Source: Paracamarosporium sp. OC-R06-R3
Taxonomy: Eukaryota > Ascomycota > Dothideomycetes > Pleosporales > Didymosphaeriaceae
DNA length: 64,000 nucleotides
Direction of reading: 5' to 3'
NCBI GenBank assembly: GCA_019828545.1
Contig: JACVRA010000328.1
Coordinates: 1-64,000 of the forward strand
In this document: positions 47,178 to 58,145 of the stretch, one piece after another
Numbering within the stretch: position 1 is the stretch's first letter
Layout of the letters: the number at the start of each line of letters is the position of its first letter
Notes under the pieces: model-generated
Seen by the model: the letters and a program-made list of their open reading frames with translations, nothing else
Told to the model about the DNA's origin: nothing
Databases searched by the model: none
Program-made: the position numbers and the translations under genes

Positions 47178-48562
47178 GAAACTCGTTCGACATCCTGGAC
47201 TGAATATGCTTTAGCGGTATCATTGTACATTCAAAGCACGTCACGACTTCATTGTTCTCTGCATAAACAAAATCTCCTTCCGCTCCTTTACCATGTCTGT
47301 GGGATCTATGGCGCATGTGTAGGGGAAAATAGGTGCTGTGATTTATTTATTTTTCTTTCCTCTTGGGTATGCGAAGATGGTACAAGCCGGGGATGTGCAT
47401 TGGGAGCGGAGCGTCGTTCCTTGAATTGATTTGAGGGTTTCCTTGCTTGTCTTGAGTATCGAAATCAATTGAACTTCGGCGTCATGATAATAAGGTGAGG
47501 GCGTGCATGCGGTATATATATAGCTTAATATGAGAGTGTACAATTGCCTGGGTTGAAGTAGTGTTTGGCTTGGTGCTGTTGCTTGCATTGGTGATGTCGT
47601 GGTTGTTGAGTGCGAGCGGGAGACGGGAGCGAGATGCTCTTGGTCAACGCGTTATGTTGGTGATACAGTGATTGGAATACATAGTTTTGGATATGGGGAT
47701 GTCATTCCACGCTGTTCTGCTGTGGGGTCTACACTATTATCATACTGAGTAATAGGACGAGAAGGCTGGGTACGACTGGCTTCGTCTGTCAGGGAAGCCT
47801 GTCAGGTACGGATATTCCACAGCAGTGCGAAGCTATTCTTCATAGCCAGGTATCTGTCTGAGTATCAATTCAGTGCATTTTATGCTGTCTTTAGGGTGGT
47901 GTTGTAATTCAGAGAAGCTCTCTCTCGGTGCATCGATGGAGCGTATAAGGTCTTGTAAGTGGTGCGAGGTACAGGCAGTGGCAAAGGCTAGAGTCAGTGT
48001 GTTCGAGACGGGGTTTTCACTGGTACGAGGACTTGACTAGGAGACTGGGCTTAGAGACTAATACGGTAGGCATTGGTTTGAAGGGTAATGATTCCTTCGA
48101 GTGGGGTGTTGAGGGTGTGGTGGGTAGGTACTTGAAGTATAGGTTGCGTGGATATTTTCTTCTGTGATCATGGGAATAAGTGGGGTAGGTTGGCTCTGCC
48201 ATATCTAGAGATTCGAATTGGAGGCTATCTGTAAGGGTCCTGGGAACGGTTCCAGTGCGCTGTGAGGCCATATTGCCATTGATGTCCATGAAAAGCTCCG
48301 GTAGGGCCAAGGGGTTTTCAAATGTCCATCGGCTACGAAAGTATGTATCTCTACACACCATGTTTCGATAATGATAACTAAAACATGCCTAGAAAGGAGA
48401 TAGTAGTGAAGACAAAGTACTCAGTGGTCGGGCCAACCTCGGCTGGCTAGCACACCCCTGCAGCTGCGGCCGAGCTCCGCCATGACATGAACACCAACCC
48501 AGCCCACTCGCTCTTACGTACCTGATTCCGTCCCATATCCGCACCCAATCCTTCACAGCACA
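47178..48562. other. Intergenic with one doubtful small ORF
   Basis: 1.4 kb between the chitin synthase and END3. It is the 3' flank of the synthase, followed by sequence rich in short G-rich words. One minus-strand ORF (48017-48361) is listed separately with low confidence. The END3 promoter occupies the last 200 bp. Confidence 0.45.
48017..48361 (-). CDS. Possible small protein, unrecognised
   Basis: An intronless ORF of 114 codons with an ATG at 48361. The sequence is Pro/Ser/Tyr-rich (EPTYPTYSHDHRRKYPRNLY) without known motifs, membrane segments or signal peptide. It lies 201 bp from the divergent END3 start. It could be a lineage-specific gene or a chance ORF; no conservation can be seen from the sequence alone. 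Confidence 0.25.
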   Translation of the reverse strand: MVCRDTYFRSRWTFENPLALPELFMDINGNMASQRTGTVPRTLTDSLQFESLDMAEPTYPTYSHDHRRKYPRNLYFKYLPTTPSTPHSKESLPFKPMPTVLVSKPSLLVKSSYQ

Positions 48563-49831
48563 ATGGCACCCCGACGGATCGAACAGGACGAGATCGAAAA
48601 GTACTGGGAAATCTTCAGCTCCCTGTCGCAGGGCTCAACACATCTCGACGGCGCGCAAGCTGCCCCCGTGCTCAAGAACAGCCACCTCCGCGATGACCAG
48701 CTCGAGCGAGTGTGGGATCTGGCGGATGTAGATAACGATGGAAAGCTCGATTTCGAAGAGTTCTGCGTGGCCATGCGCCTGATCTTCGACCTTATCAATG
48801 GAGTACGTACGCAACCAGCTTCTAATATGTACTCAGGGTCACAGTGCTGACAAGAGAATCTACAGGAGACATCCGATGTACCACAAACATTGCCAGATTG
48901 GCTTGTCCCCGAATCCAAAGCCCACCTCGTCCAGGCGAATCGTGCAATGACAGGCGGTCTCCCCGCTTTCGAAACGGTAGAAGATGACGATGATACACCC
49001 GGCCTGCGTGACGGCTTCGACTGGTACATGTCGCCACAAGATAAATCCAAGTACGAGGAAATATACACGGCAAACCGCGACTCCCACGGCAACGTCTCCT
49101 TCACCACGCTACAACCGCTCTTCGACTCCCTCGACAATGTGCCAGACTCAGACGTGCGGTTTGCATGGAATCTCGTCAACCCCAAGGCACGCGAAAATGT
49201 AGGCAAAGACGCATGCCTAGCATTCCTACACATTTTGAACCAGAGAAGTGAAGGTTTCCGGGTGCCGCGAAGCGTTCCACCCAGTCTAAGGGCGAGTTTT
49301 GAAAAAGCGAATATCGATTATGATGTTGAGAGGACAGGAAACAGATGGGCAGAGCGAGGCGGAGAGGAAACAGCGACAGGAAAAAAGGCCAAGTTTGGAG
49401 ACGCATACCTTACACGTCTAGGTGTCGGCGATCGCGCGAACAACTACGGCGCGAGAGCAAGGGGTACCGACCACGGCGGACGCACCACCGAAGACTGGGA
49501 GGAAGTCCGGCTCAAAAAGCAGCTCAAAGAACTCGAGGAAAAGATTGCGTCAGTAGAAAAGGAATCGGAAAACAGGCGGCATGGTAGAAGAGGAGACAGC
49601 AAGCCGGCGCTTGTGAAGCGGGAGCTGGAGATGCTGCTTGACTACAAGAGAGGCGTGTTACGGGAGTTGGATAGTGGAGATGGCGGCGCTGTAAAGGGCT
49701 TAGGCGGTATCAGGGACGAGATTGAGACCGTCAAAGAACAAGTGGAAGGGCTACAGTCCCATCTGGACAGGCGAAACGACGTGTTGGCTGATCTGCGAAG
49801 GCAGATCGACGACGAAAAGGCGGGGAGATGA
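48563..49831 (+). CDS. END3: END3-like EH-domain endocytosis protein
   Basis: CDS join(48563..48802,48866..49831), 401 aa. It is a component of the Pan1-Sla1-End3 actin-regulatory complex at cortical endocytic sites. The first EH domain (about 8-100) has a canonical EF-hand loop, [13 protein letters not shown], near residues 55-67 and the WDLAD signature. A second EH-like region (about 135-230: [18 protein letters not shown]) lacks a full calcium loop, as is usual for the family. The C-terminal ~110 residues form the expected coiled coil with End3 repeats ([33 protein letters not shown]). The length matches fungal End3. Its 3' end faces the oxidoreductase gene only 110 bp away. Confidence 0.95.
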
Positions 49832-49941
49832 AGGAGACAATCCGGAGATCGTGGCCCGTGGCCTGCTTCCAATAATACCCACCGCTGATTGTATATAGAC
49901 TTCGATCTGATGTCTTGTGAATCTAGATATGTTCTACTCTT

Positions 49942-51310
<1,369 letters not shown>

Positions 51311-51744
51311 GGTTTCCTGTTCTTTTGGCACGGCAGCTGAAAAGTTTAGGACGGAGTGAGGGGTTAACTGAGTGTAAATGACTAGTATACAGATACATAT
51401 TGGGGATTGGGATGATCTAGTTTATATACTCTTCTTTGCGGGTGGCAAAATAGTAGTGAATTGCGAATTAAAATGTTGTAAGCCGTGATAAGGGGATGTA
51501 GTCCTCCGTGACGGCGGAAGAAAATAGTATCTAACTACAAATCTGCATAATAGATAGATATGGCTAGTGGATGCTACAAAACAGGTTTTAGCGTCTCAGT
51601 GGCGCTGACAAATGCGGCAACATATAAATGCTTCCTCCACCGCAACGGCGGAGAACACTCGATCTTTTGTTGTATGAAAATCCAGATCCTAGTCCCTTTC
51701 CAAGCACGATAAGCAGTTATCGTTTTGTCAGAATCATTTGGTAA
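51311..51744. promoter_or_regulatory. Divergent promoter of the oxidoreductase and Zn2Cys6 gene
   Basis: 434 bp between the two start codons, AT-rich, with no ORF. The short shared promoter suggests the regulator and enzyme may be expressed together. Confidence 0.5.
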
Positions 51745-53765
51745 ATGCCGCGACCAAGAAAGGAGATGCCAGATACAGTAGCGAAGAAGCGGAAGCTTCG
51801 AAAAGGCACTCATAGCTGCTGGGAATGTAAGCGGCGGAAAGCACGATGTGTGTTTTCGACAGGCGACGATACCATTTGCGTTGGATGTCGTCGGAGGGGA
51901 ACTAACTGCGTCAATCAGGATGAGAGTGACGTTGAGCCGGAAACTAAAGATGGTGCGACGAACCGTCGTCTACTACGAATTGAAGCTATGCTAGAAACTT
52001 TGCTCGAGAGACAGAGCGGAGCCGAGACAGTGCCTGCGAACTCAGATTCACAGATTAAAGATATGTGAGTACTACTAAGATACTACAAATAAGGGAACTT
52101 GTAAACTCAACGAGTTGCTTCAGGCCATGTAATGAGACAACTACCATCAGGCATCGCCGTACTTTATCCAAATCTCCAGAAGTACAGATAGCGCGAATTT
52201 TGTCCCCTGTACGATCACCTATACCTCGCGGCTTGGGCAACACTCTTTCTGAGACACTATACAGTCTTCTACCATCACAAGAAGAATGCCGAAGGATTTG
52301 CAATTCAACCCAATTCTTACCATGCTTCTTTCAGCAAATGTTGACCCGAGATTGGAAGGCTATGTCCGCATCTAAAGACATACCTCTTCTGACGTCAAAT
52401 CGTGTGGCAAAATTACCCACGCCAGACATGCATCCTATTCTCCTAGCTCAGAAGATGTTGATGCTAGCTTGTCTCGCACAGTTCATTTCGCGGGAATTAA
52501 ATAACGATGAATGGAAACACAGGGCAGAGCATATGGCATCCGCAGCTATCGATGTGGTAGCTAAGGAGGAACTTTGTTTCAATGCGGAAGGCCTGGAGTG
52601 CTTGATGCTTGAGGCTACATATCACGCAAACAAGGGTGATATGCGGAGAGCATTCAGCGACGTGCGAAGGGCCATGGCTTGTGGTCAACTCCTCGGTATC
52701 CACCGCACACACCAACCTAATATCCTGCAACTGGACAAGACAGCCCCTCCCTTCAATCCCTCATACATGTGGTATCGTATCGTTTCAGTCAACAGACTGT
52801 TTAGCTTGGTCCTTGGATTGCCCCAAGGTTACTCGAATGCCCAATATAGTCACATTCCGACACTGGATCATCTGGACTCCGAGGAACAGCTGGAGAGACA
52901 GCACAGTGAGATAGCATCCTGGATCTTGGATCGCAACGAGCGTAATCTAGAAGATATGGTGACAACACAAGCCATTGATCAGGCAATACAAAACGCTGCT
53001 TCTATACTACCCTCAGTATGGTGGCTACCTCCTGCTTTATCCAGCGTCAAATCCAGTCGGGAAATGTTTCTTGAAACAACGCGTCTAGCTAACCAGTTGC
53101 TACACTTTAATCTCATCAACCAAACACACCTACCATACCTTCATCGGTCTGGTGCTCTCCATGGTTACAATAAGATCGCCTGCGCTACGGCAAGTCGAGA
53201 AATCCTTCATCGATACCTCATTCTTCAAGACTCCGGTTTCATTGCCCACACTTGTCATATAGTCGAGTTCTTCTCCATGATAGCCGCAGTGACACTTACG
53301 TTGGCACATCTAGAACGTCACTGGCAGGACCACTCGCAGGAGCTGTCTGTACTAGCACATCTGCGCTCGAGCGATCGTGCTATGGTCGAGCGAGCCATAA
53401 CTCATATGGCTAGGTTACCAACTTGCAAAGGGCCGCAAATTCTCCAAAATCTTCTACAGATTGAGAACGAAGCGTTTCATAGTCGGAGCGTTGGGTCGGG
53501 TACCATTGTCAAGGACTTCCCTGACCAGGGACTGTTTTTTGAGCTGAAGATACCGTATTTTGGACAATTGAGGCTGAATTCAGCGAAGATATGTTTTCAG
53601 AGAGAAACAGATATTGAGGATGTGAGGGTGAGTGTGAACAATGCAAGCGGCTGTATAGAAATGCCGGCGATGCCTATTGTCGATAATTTTGATTTCAACA
53701 CTGTTGTCGGTGGGGTCGATGCTGCTGAGGAGCATGCGGGGGTTGGAATGCCGTTCTCACTGTAA
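51745..53765 (+). CDS. Zn2Cys6 transcription factor
   Basis: CDS join(51745..52064,52124..53765), 653 aa. The binuclear zinc cluster spans residues 25-55: Cys25-x2-Cys28-x6-Cys35-x9-Cys45-x2-Cys48-x6-Cys55 (CWECKRRKARC ... CVGCRRRGTNC), preceded by a basic arm. A short leucine-rich linker (LLRIEAMLETLLERQ) may dimerise. The middle matches the fungal-specific transcription factor domain (LECLMLEATYHANKGDMRRAF, RAMACGQLLGIHR, WYRIVSVNRLFSLVLGLPQGY). The intron 52065-52123 splits a Met codon, and the frame is restored by GTGAGT...CTTCAG. It is a nuclear regulator, probably of the divergent Old Yellow Enzyme gene, judging by position only. Confidence 0.92.
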
Positions 53766-53967
53766 ACGCTTCAGGATGATTCAGGACTTCTTCATATAAC
53801 ATATGTGAACTTTCATGGTTTGCAATAGATAGATGCCTCTATATTGGACAGCAGTTTCTTGATACAACGCAGGAACAAGCTTCTCTGCTACGTTCCCGTC
53901 ATCCAGATTATCTCTTCCTTAAGAGCCAGCTAGCAGCAGAGCACTCAATGAAAAGAAAAAAAAAGAG

Positions 53968-53992
53968 GGGGATCATGTCGGATATGATCCCC
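53968..53992. repeat. Perfect inverted repeat, 9-bp arms
   Basis: GGGGATCAT at 53968-53976 and its complement ATGATCCCC at 53984-53992 flank a 7-base loop. It lies 200 bp past the Zn2Cys6 stop and directly after an A-rich run. It could be an RNA hairpin in the 3' flank or one end of a small element. Confidence 0.7.
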
Positions 53993-54003
53993 GGGTTGTC
54001 AAT

Positions 54004-54080
54004 CGTCGGTCGTCGGTCGTGGTTCGTCGGTCGTGGTTCGTCGGTCGTGGTTCGTCGGTCGTGGTTCGTCGGTCGAGGGT
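54004..54080. repeat. 14-bp tandem repeat array
   Basis: The unit CGTCGGTCGTGGTT occurs four times without change (54011-54066), preceded by a half unit and followed by a degenerate fifth ending near 54080. The array starts 12 bp after the inverted repeat at 53968-53992. Confidence 0.85.
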
Positions 54081-55491
54081 GCCATGTTGGATGACAGGAG
54101 GGTAATAAGAAAAGAGGACTTCCGAATCACCACATTCAGAAGCCGAAGGTAACCCGGACCAAGGTAGCCGGTGACAAAACACCCGCTTATGACTTAACGT
54201 TCCACTACCAAGGCCACAGCACAGTCGCAACAAAGCTCCAGTAGGACATTGAGACCCCCTATCAAGCTGCGACCCCACCTATGAAAGCATAAAGTATAAT
54301 ATGGTGCAAGGCCCGAGCACTCCTGACCGGAGCCGCTGTGCCCATTACCTACACTCCACACTCCTTGCAGCAGCTTATAAGACTTTTAAGGGACTTATCT
54401 GTGACAAGGTCACTGCCCGCTATGTGCCGCGGTAAGGCAGTTTATGCCGCTGGGTCTACCGTTACCATGTTGAATGGCCGATTGCCTCCTCGCTATGTTG
54501 AATGCGAGGAAACATACAAGAAGAAAGAAAGTCGTCGTAGGAATTGTTGACAAAGAAAGAAAAGCGGTGGAGAGAAAAAGAAAGAGGGCAGCTTGGGTGG
54601 CTTTATATAGTGATCGCCCGCAGGCGCTATGACCATTAGGCTGCGACTTGCACGTGATCGTGTTCCTGCCTATCTAGGTGCTTGGGCAGTGACTTCTAAA
54701 TTTCGAAATCTGATTGGCCAGCTGCCGCTTGCTATGCATGGACCATGTGTTTTCACAAAATATTGCGCAACAGTCACTGGCTTGCTTAAATAAATGGAAC
54801 CTTCTGGTCTATATTTTCGCGTCATGTACACGACGCCAATACAAACGGTGTTGATAGGCCCGGTTATGATTCAATATTGCAGACGCAGAGGGGACAGATG
54901 TAGCAACTACAGACGATAGTGCCTGTATGTGGTAAAGAGCTCTGGGTTTTGCTTTTGGGGGAAGAAATCGCGCGTTTATGCTTCCGGCCCTAGAACACCA
55001 ATCGCGGTTCGAACTTCCCTAGGGTGCCCAAGAGCGAGTCTGTACTATTGGTGCAGTATGTATCGAACATCTAGTCATGATCCCAGAAGGGCACCACGAT
55101 GTACTCATAAAGCCTTACCATTGGGCTTGTATCAGCACTGATAATACGGATTTTGCTACGATGATATCACGTAACAGAGCCCGAGCAGAAGTTTTAGTCA
55201 TCATTTGTTACCAGTGAACAACGTGCATTATATTCGTGTACATTGATCAAGGCAGAAGTATCCGGATCAAAGGTTGGAAATGCATGGTGGATAGCAATAT
55301 CCTAGAACCACTATGCGACGTGGGACAGGAACAGTTAGTTGTCGGCGAGCTCATGACGATAAGTGGTTAAGTGCAGGACTAGGTAGACCTCACCCTAATA
55401 TCAGCCTATCACTGCGTTAAATGTTGGGCTTAATTTATGATGGTAATCAAACGCAATCGCATGATAGTAGTGTAGAAGGTGCTGTCCATTC

Positions 55492-55555
55492 GAGCGTCTG
55501 TCCGTTTGAGCGTCTGTCCGTTTGAGCGTCTGTCCGTTTGAATGCCTGTCCGTTT
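55492..55555. repeat. 16-bp tandem repeat upstream of the F-box-like gene
   Basis: The unit GAGCGTCTGTCCGTTT occurs three times exactly (55492-55539), and a fourth copy carries changes in its first half (55540-55555). The array ends 106 bp before the ATG at 55662, within the presumed promoter or 5' leader. Confidence 0.85.
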
Positions 55556-55661
55556 GACTCTCAACTCGTTTTAGCGTACTCTATACCTGTACGTTCGTTG
55601 ACGACAGCTTTGCTTCACGTTTCCAATCAACCGCTCAACCGCTCCGGGTCAATTCGCTACG

Positions 55662-56546
55662 ATGGTCCAATTAACGGACCTCCCTGGAGAACTGCGCAAC
55701 CTTATATTCCAATACGCACTCACCACAAACGATGGAAGCGCTCGAATCATAAAGAAGTCACCGAAATACAATCTTCCTCACAGGACCAAGACTTTCCGTG
55801 TGGAAAGCAAGTGGTGCTGTGTTAACAGCCGTGGGAAACATATCAATCAACTTGCGTTCGTGTCGAAGCAAGTTCGTGCAGAAACCAAAGGTCACGAGAT
55901 CAGATACAATACACTTCGATTCGGTCCAGAGGAGTTGTATTTCGACCGTTCCATCGAGTTGTTCTTTCAGTGGATGGAGGAGACCAGTAAGGGCTGTCGT
56001 AAGTGGCACCTCGAAATTGCCTTCGACGGTTACGGTGGAATGGACGATTTCAATTCTTATTTCTGGCTCCTGAAACACTCGGATCTATTCCTTGGTCTGC
56101 TTACCCAGTGTCGCCGTAATCGTGCCATCAACGTGCGTCTTCACCTGCCTGGCCTCAACCTCAACGCCACAAACCCTCAGACCTTCGTTCAGTATCTCGT
56201 CGCGCTCAAGTTAGCCATACGTGGCATCGACCAGACTTCCCTCTGTCCACTCATCATGGGACACACTGAGGTTCAATTCAAACAAAACATGGTGAAGTTG
56301 GGAGATAGCCACCTGCCGGATTACCAGCGAAAGACCATCCAAAAACTTGGACGAAAGGTGTCGAATTTGAAGATCCACCCCTGTGACCCGGTTTTCAGAG
56401 TCGAGAAATTCCGCAAGTCAGCCAAGTATAAGCCATTCAGCGACCGACCGCCAAGCCGCCGGCTGATCGATAAAACATTTTACACGGACGGCAGAAGGGA
56501 TAGGTGGATTGAATATGTCAAGGAGATTTTCAAAAATGGCATCTGA
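55662..56546 (+). CDS. F-box/2EXR-like protein of unknown function
   Basis: A single exon of 294 codons. The N-terminus LTDLPGELRNLIFQYAL is the start typical of the large fungal family of F-box-like (2EXR-type) proteins, common and variable in Dothideomycetes. It is followed by LAFVSKQVRAETKGHEIRYNTL, which also recurs in that family. The rest is basic and without known motifs. Such proteins may act as substrate receptors of SCF ubiquitin ligases, but most are uncharacterised and a Skp1 contact is not assured. It stands alone in a repeat-rich interval, with a minisatellite in its promoter. The length is normal for the group. Confidence 0.75.
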   Translation: MVQLTDLPGELRNLIFQYALTTNDGSARIIKKSPKYNLPHRTKTFRVESKWCCVNSRGKHINQLAFVSKQVRAETKGHEIRYNTLRFGPEELYFDRSIELFFQWMEETSKGCRKWHLEIAFDGYGGMDDFNSYFWLLKHSDLFLGLLTQCRRNRAINVRLHLPGLNLNATNPQTFVQYLVALKLAIRGIDQTSLCPLIMGHTEVQFKQNMVKLGDSHLPDYQRKTIQKLGRKVSNLKIHPCDPVFRVEKFRKSAKYKPFSDRPPSRRLIDKTFYTDGRRDRWIEYVKEIFKNGI

Positions 56547-57086
56547 GGGGTTGAGAATCTGGCGCATGGATGGAAAGATAGACACCAACAGCATGCACAA
56601 TGGATGACAGACGTGCGGGCAAGACGCGATATTGGTTGATCACAGTTCACGTACATGTTTTGACGCCCAACAAGACGCAACAAGGGTTAAAAATAGCAAG
56701 TAGCTACACAGTGGCAATGCAGGAATAATCACAATCAACATCATAAGTAGTCACGAATATATTCCCACTACGATGGTGATCACTCATGCCCTATTGCCTG
56801 ATCGCCTCAACCGCACGAAGGAGCTCATTTTAAGCTATCGTGTCACAGCACTGAGGCCACTCAGGCTGGATAGTCAATCAAAAGAGCCCCTTCGTAAATG
56901 TGTTTTTAACAACGCTTATCAATGTCCAATCACATTACTCGACAACATCCTGTATGAGCCACTGCCATTGCTGGAGGTCCAGTACAATATATCGGACCTT
57001 ATTAGCCGACCCGTTCCAATACTTCAGTTCATATGGCAAGAAAACTGTTCTGCGAGAACGCAATACGAACAGCTACATAATGATCT
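56547..57086. other. Convergent intergenic, no supported gene
   Basis: 540 bp between the F-box-like gene and the repeat protein gene. A plus-strand ORF at 56773-57111 (112 codons) overlaps the neighbouring 3' end and shows no motif, so it is not annotated. Confidence 0.4.
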
Positions 57087-58145
57087 TCAGTATTGTCCCC
57101 CTCTGAAATGAGACGCTGGAACATTGCGCCTGTTCCTGAACCAAGAGAACCCCCCAGGCCCATCATTGGGCTCATTGCTCCAGCTTCCAGGTGGACCTCG
57201 ACCTATCTGGCAGCCAACCCTTCGAGGGTCCTCACCACGGCCAAGGCGCTCTGCCTGCTCGTCCCTCAACCAGTGAGACCCAGCCTCGCATCTCCAGCCC
57301 ACATCCTGTTTCATCCATACAAACCCTTGTGGGCATGGAACCTGTATCATCAGTACTTGCTGTATTTCCAGTTGATGCTGAGTCAGTCCACGAGTAGCGT
57401 ATTCTGGAATTTTCATCCTCGCGATAGCCATCGTGGTAGGCTTTTGCGTGGGAACCGCAGCGTAAGTGGTTGGCATGGTATTCTCATAATCTTGCCGTTT
57501 ACTATCTGGCTTCGCAGGTAATGTCTGCGTTACCCGAGAAGGTCCAGCATTTCGAGATGAAGTCCCTATAGCTTTTGAGTGACCTGTACTTTGAGAAGAC
57601 TCCGTGACTCCTGATGCTGCTACATTCTTGGACGACGCCTCAAATCGAGAAGAGTCTTTGCGCGAAGTGCCCTTTGTCGAAAACTTTTTGTGAAAGGATT
57701 CTCTGTGAGAACTGTCCTCTTCATTTGAATTATCAGACGAGGACTCGTGTGAGTCTTCATGACGATATTTATGACGAGTATTGCGACGAGACTCGTGTTG
57801 AGATTCATGTCGTGAAATTTCATGATGCAAAACGTCTCTCCGAGAAGTTTCCCTATTTCTGGAAGAAGACCTTTTTTGGTTAGTTTCTGGTTCAGGAAGC
57901 TGACGAGATGTCCCAAGAGGAGCATAGTCAGAGCTACTAGAAGTCTCTGGTGCAGGTAGTTGACGTGTTGTTCGAATTGGAATTTGGCGAGAGTTTCCCG
58001 ATGTCTCCGGCGCAGGAAGTTGGCGCGAAGTACGAAGGGGAGAATTATTATACTCTGGTGCTGGGAGTTGGCGGGAGGTTCTAAGGGGCGCCTGTTCATT
58101 ACTCCCGTCTTCCATACCCTTCTTGTTGAAGTATTTTTTTGGCAT
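57087..58145 (-). CDS. Repeat-bearing Ser/His/Arg-rich protein, unknown function
   Basis: An intronless ORF of 352 codons from the ATG at 58145. Residues about 19-90 contain four imperfect repeats of 17-20 residues around the core PLRTSRQLPAPE; the variants are PIRTTRQLPAPE and PLGTSRQLPEPE. Residues about 95-200 are extremely rich in Ser, His, Arg, Glu (RHESQHESRRNTRHKYRHE), probably disordered. The C-terminal ~90 residues differ sharply: QHQLEIQQVLMIQVPCPQGF, then VWMKQDVGWRCEAGSHWL, a compact Cys/Trp-containing module that looks folded. The whole frame is open with no stop, which for low-complexity DNA argues for a real gene. No signal peptide or membrane segment. The function is unknown. 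Confidence 0.65.
   Translation of the reverse strand: MPKKYFNKKGMEDGSNEQAPLRTSRQLPAPEYNNSPLRTSRQLPAPETSGNSRQIPIRTTRQLPAPETSSSSDYAPLGTSRQLPEPETNQKRSSSRNRETSRRDVLHHEISRHESQHESRRNTRHKYRHEDSHESSSDNSNEEDSSHRESFHKKFSTKGTSRKDSSRFEASSKNVAASGVTESSQSTGHSKAIGTSSRNAGPSRVTQTLPAKPDSKRQDYENTMPTTYAAVPTQKPTTMAIARMKIPEYATRGLTQHQLEIQQVLMIQVPCPQGFVWMKQDVGWRCEAGSHWLRDEQAERLGRGEDPRRVGCQIGRGPPGSWSNEPNDGPGGFSWFRNRRNVPASHFRGGQY
57884..58091. repeat. Intragenic repeats of about 50-60 bp encoding RQLPAPE units
   Basis: Four imperfect DNA repeats, each encoding an RQLPAPE-type heptapeptide plus a variable Ser/Asn spacer, lie in the 5' third of the repeat protein gene. Spacer length changes between copies, suggesting past slippage. 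Confidence 0.7.

Larger units (their letters stand above)
53766..55661. other. Gene-poor, repeat-bearing interval
   Basis: 1.9 kb without a supported gene. It holds a hairpin at 53968-53992, a 14-bp tandem array at 54004-54080 and a 16-bp array at 55492-55555. The 54.6-55.45 kb part is AT-rich and shows no coding character; it could be old decayed repeat sequence, but no element was recognised. Confidence 0.5.

Noticed and set aside
56773..57111. 112-codon plus-strand ORF
   Set aside because: No motif, and it overlaps the 3' end of the repeat protein gene; too weak to annotate.
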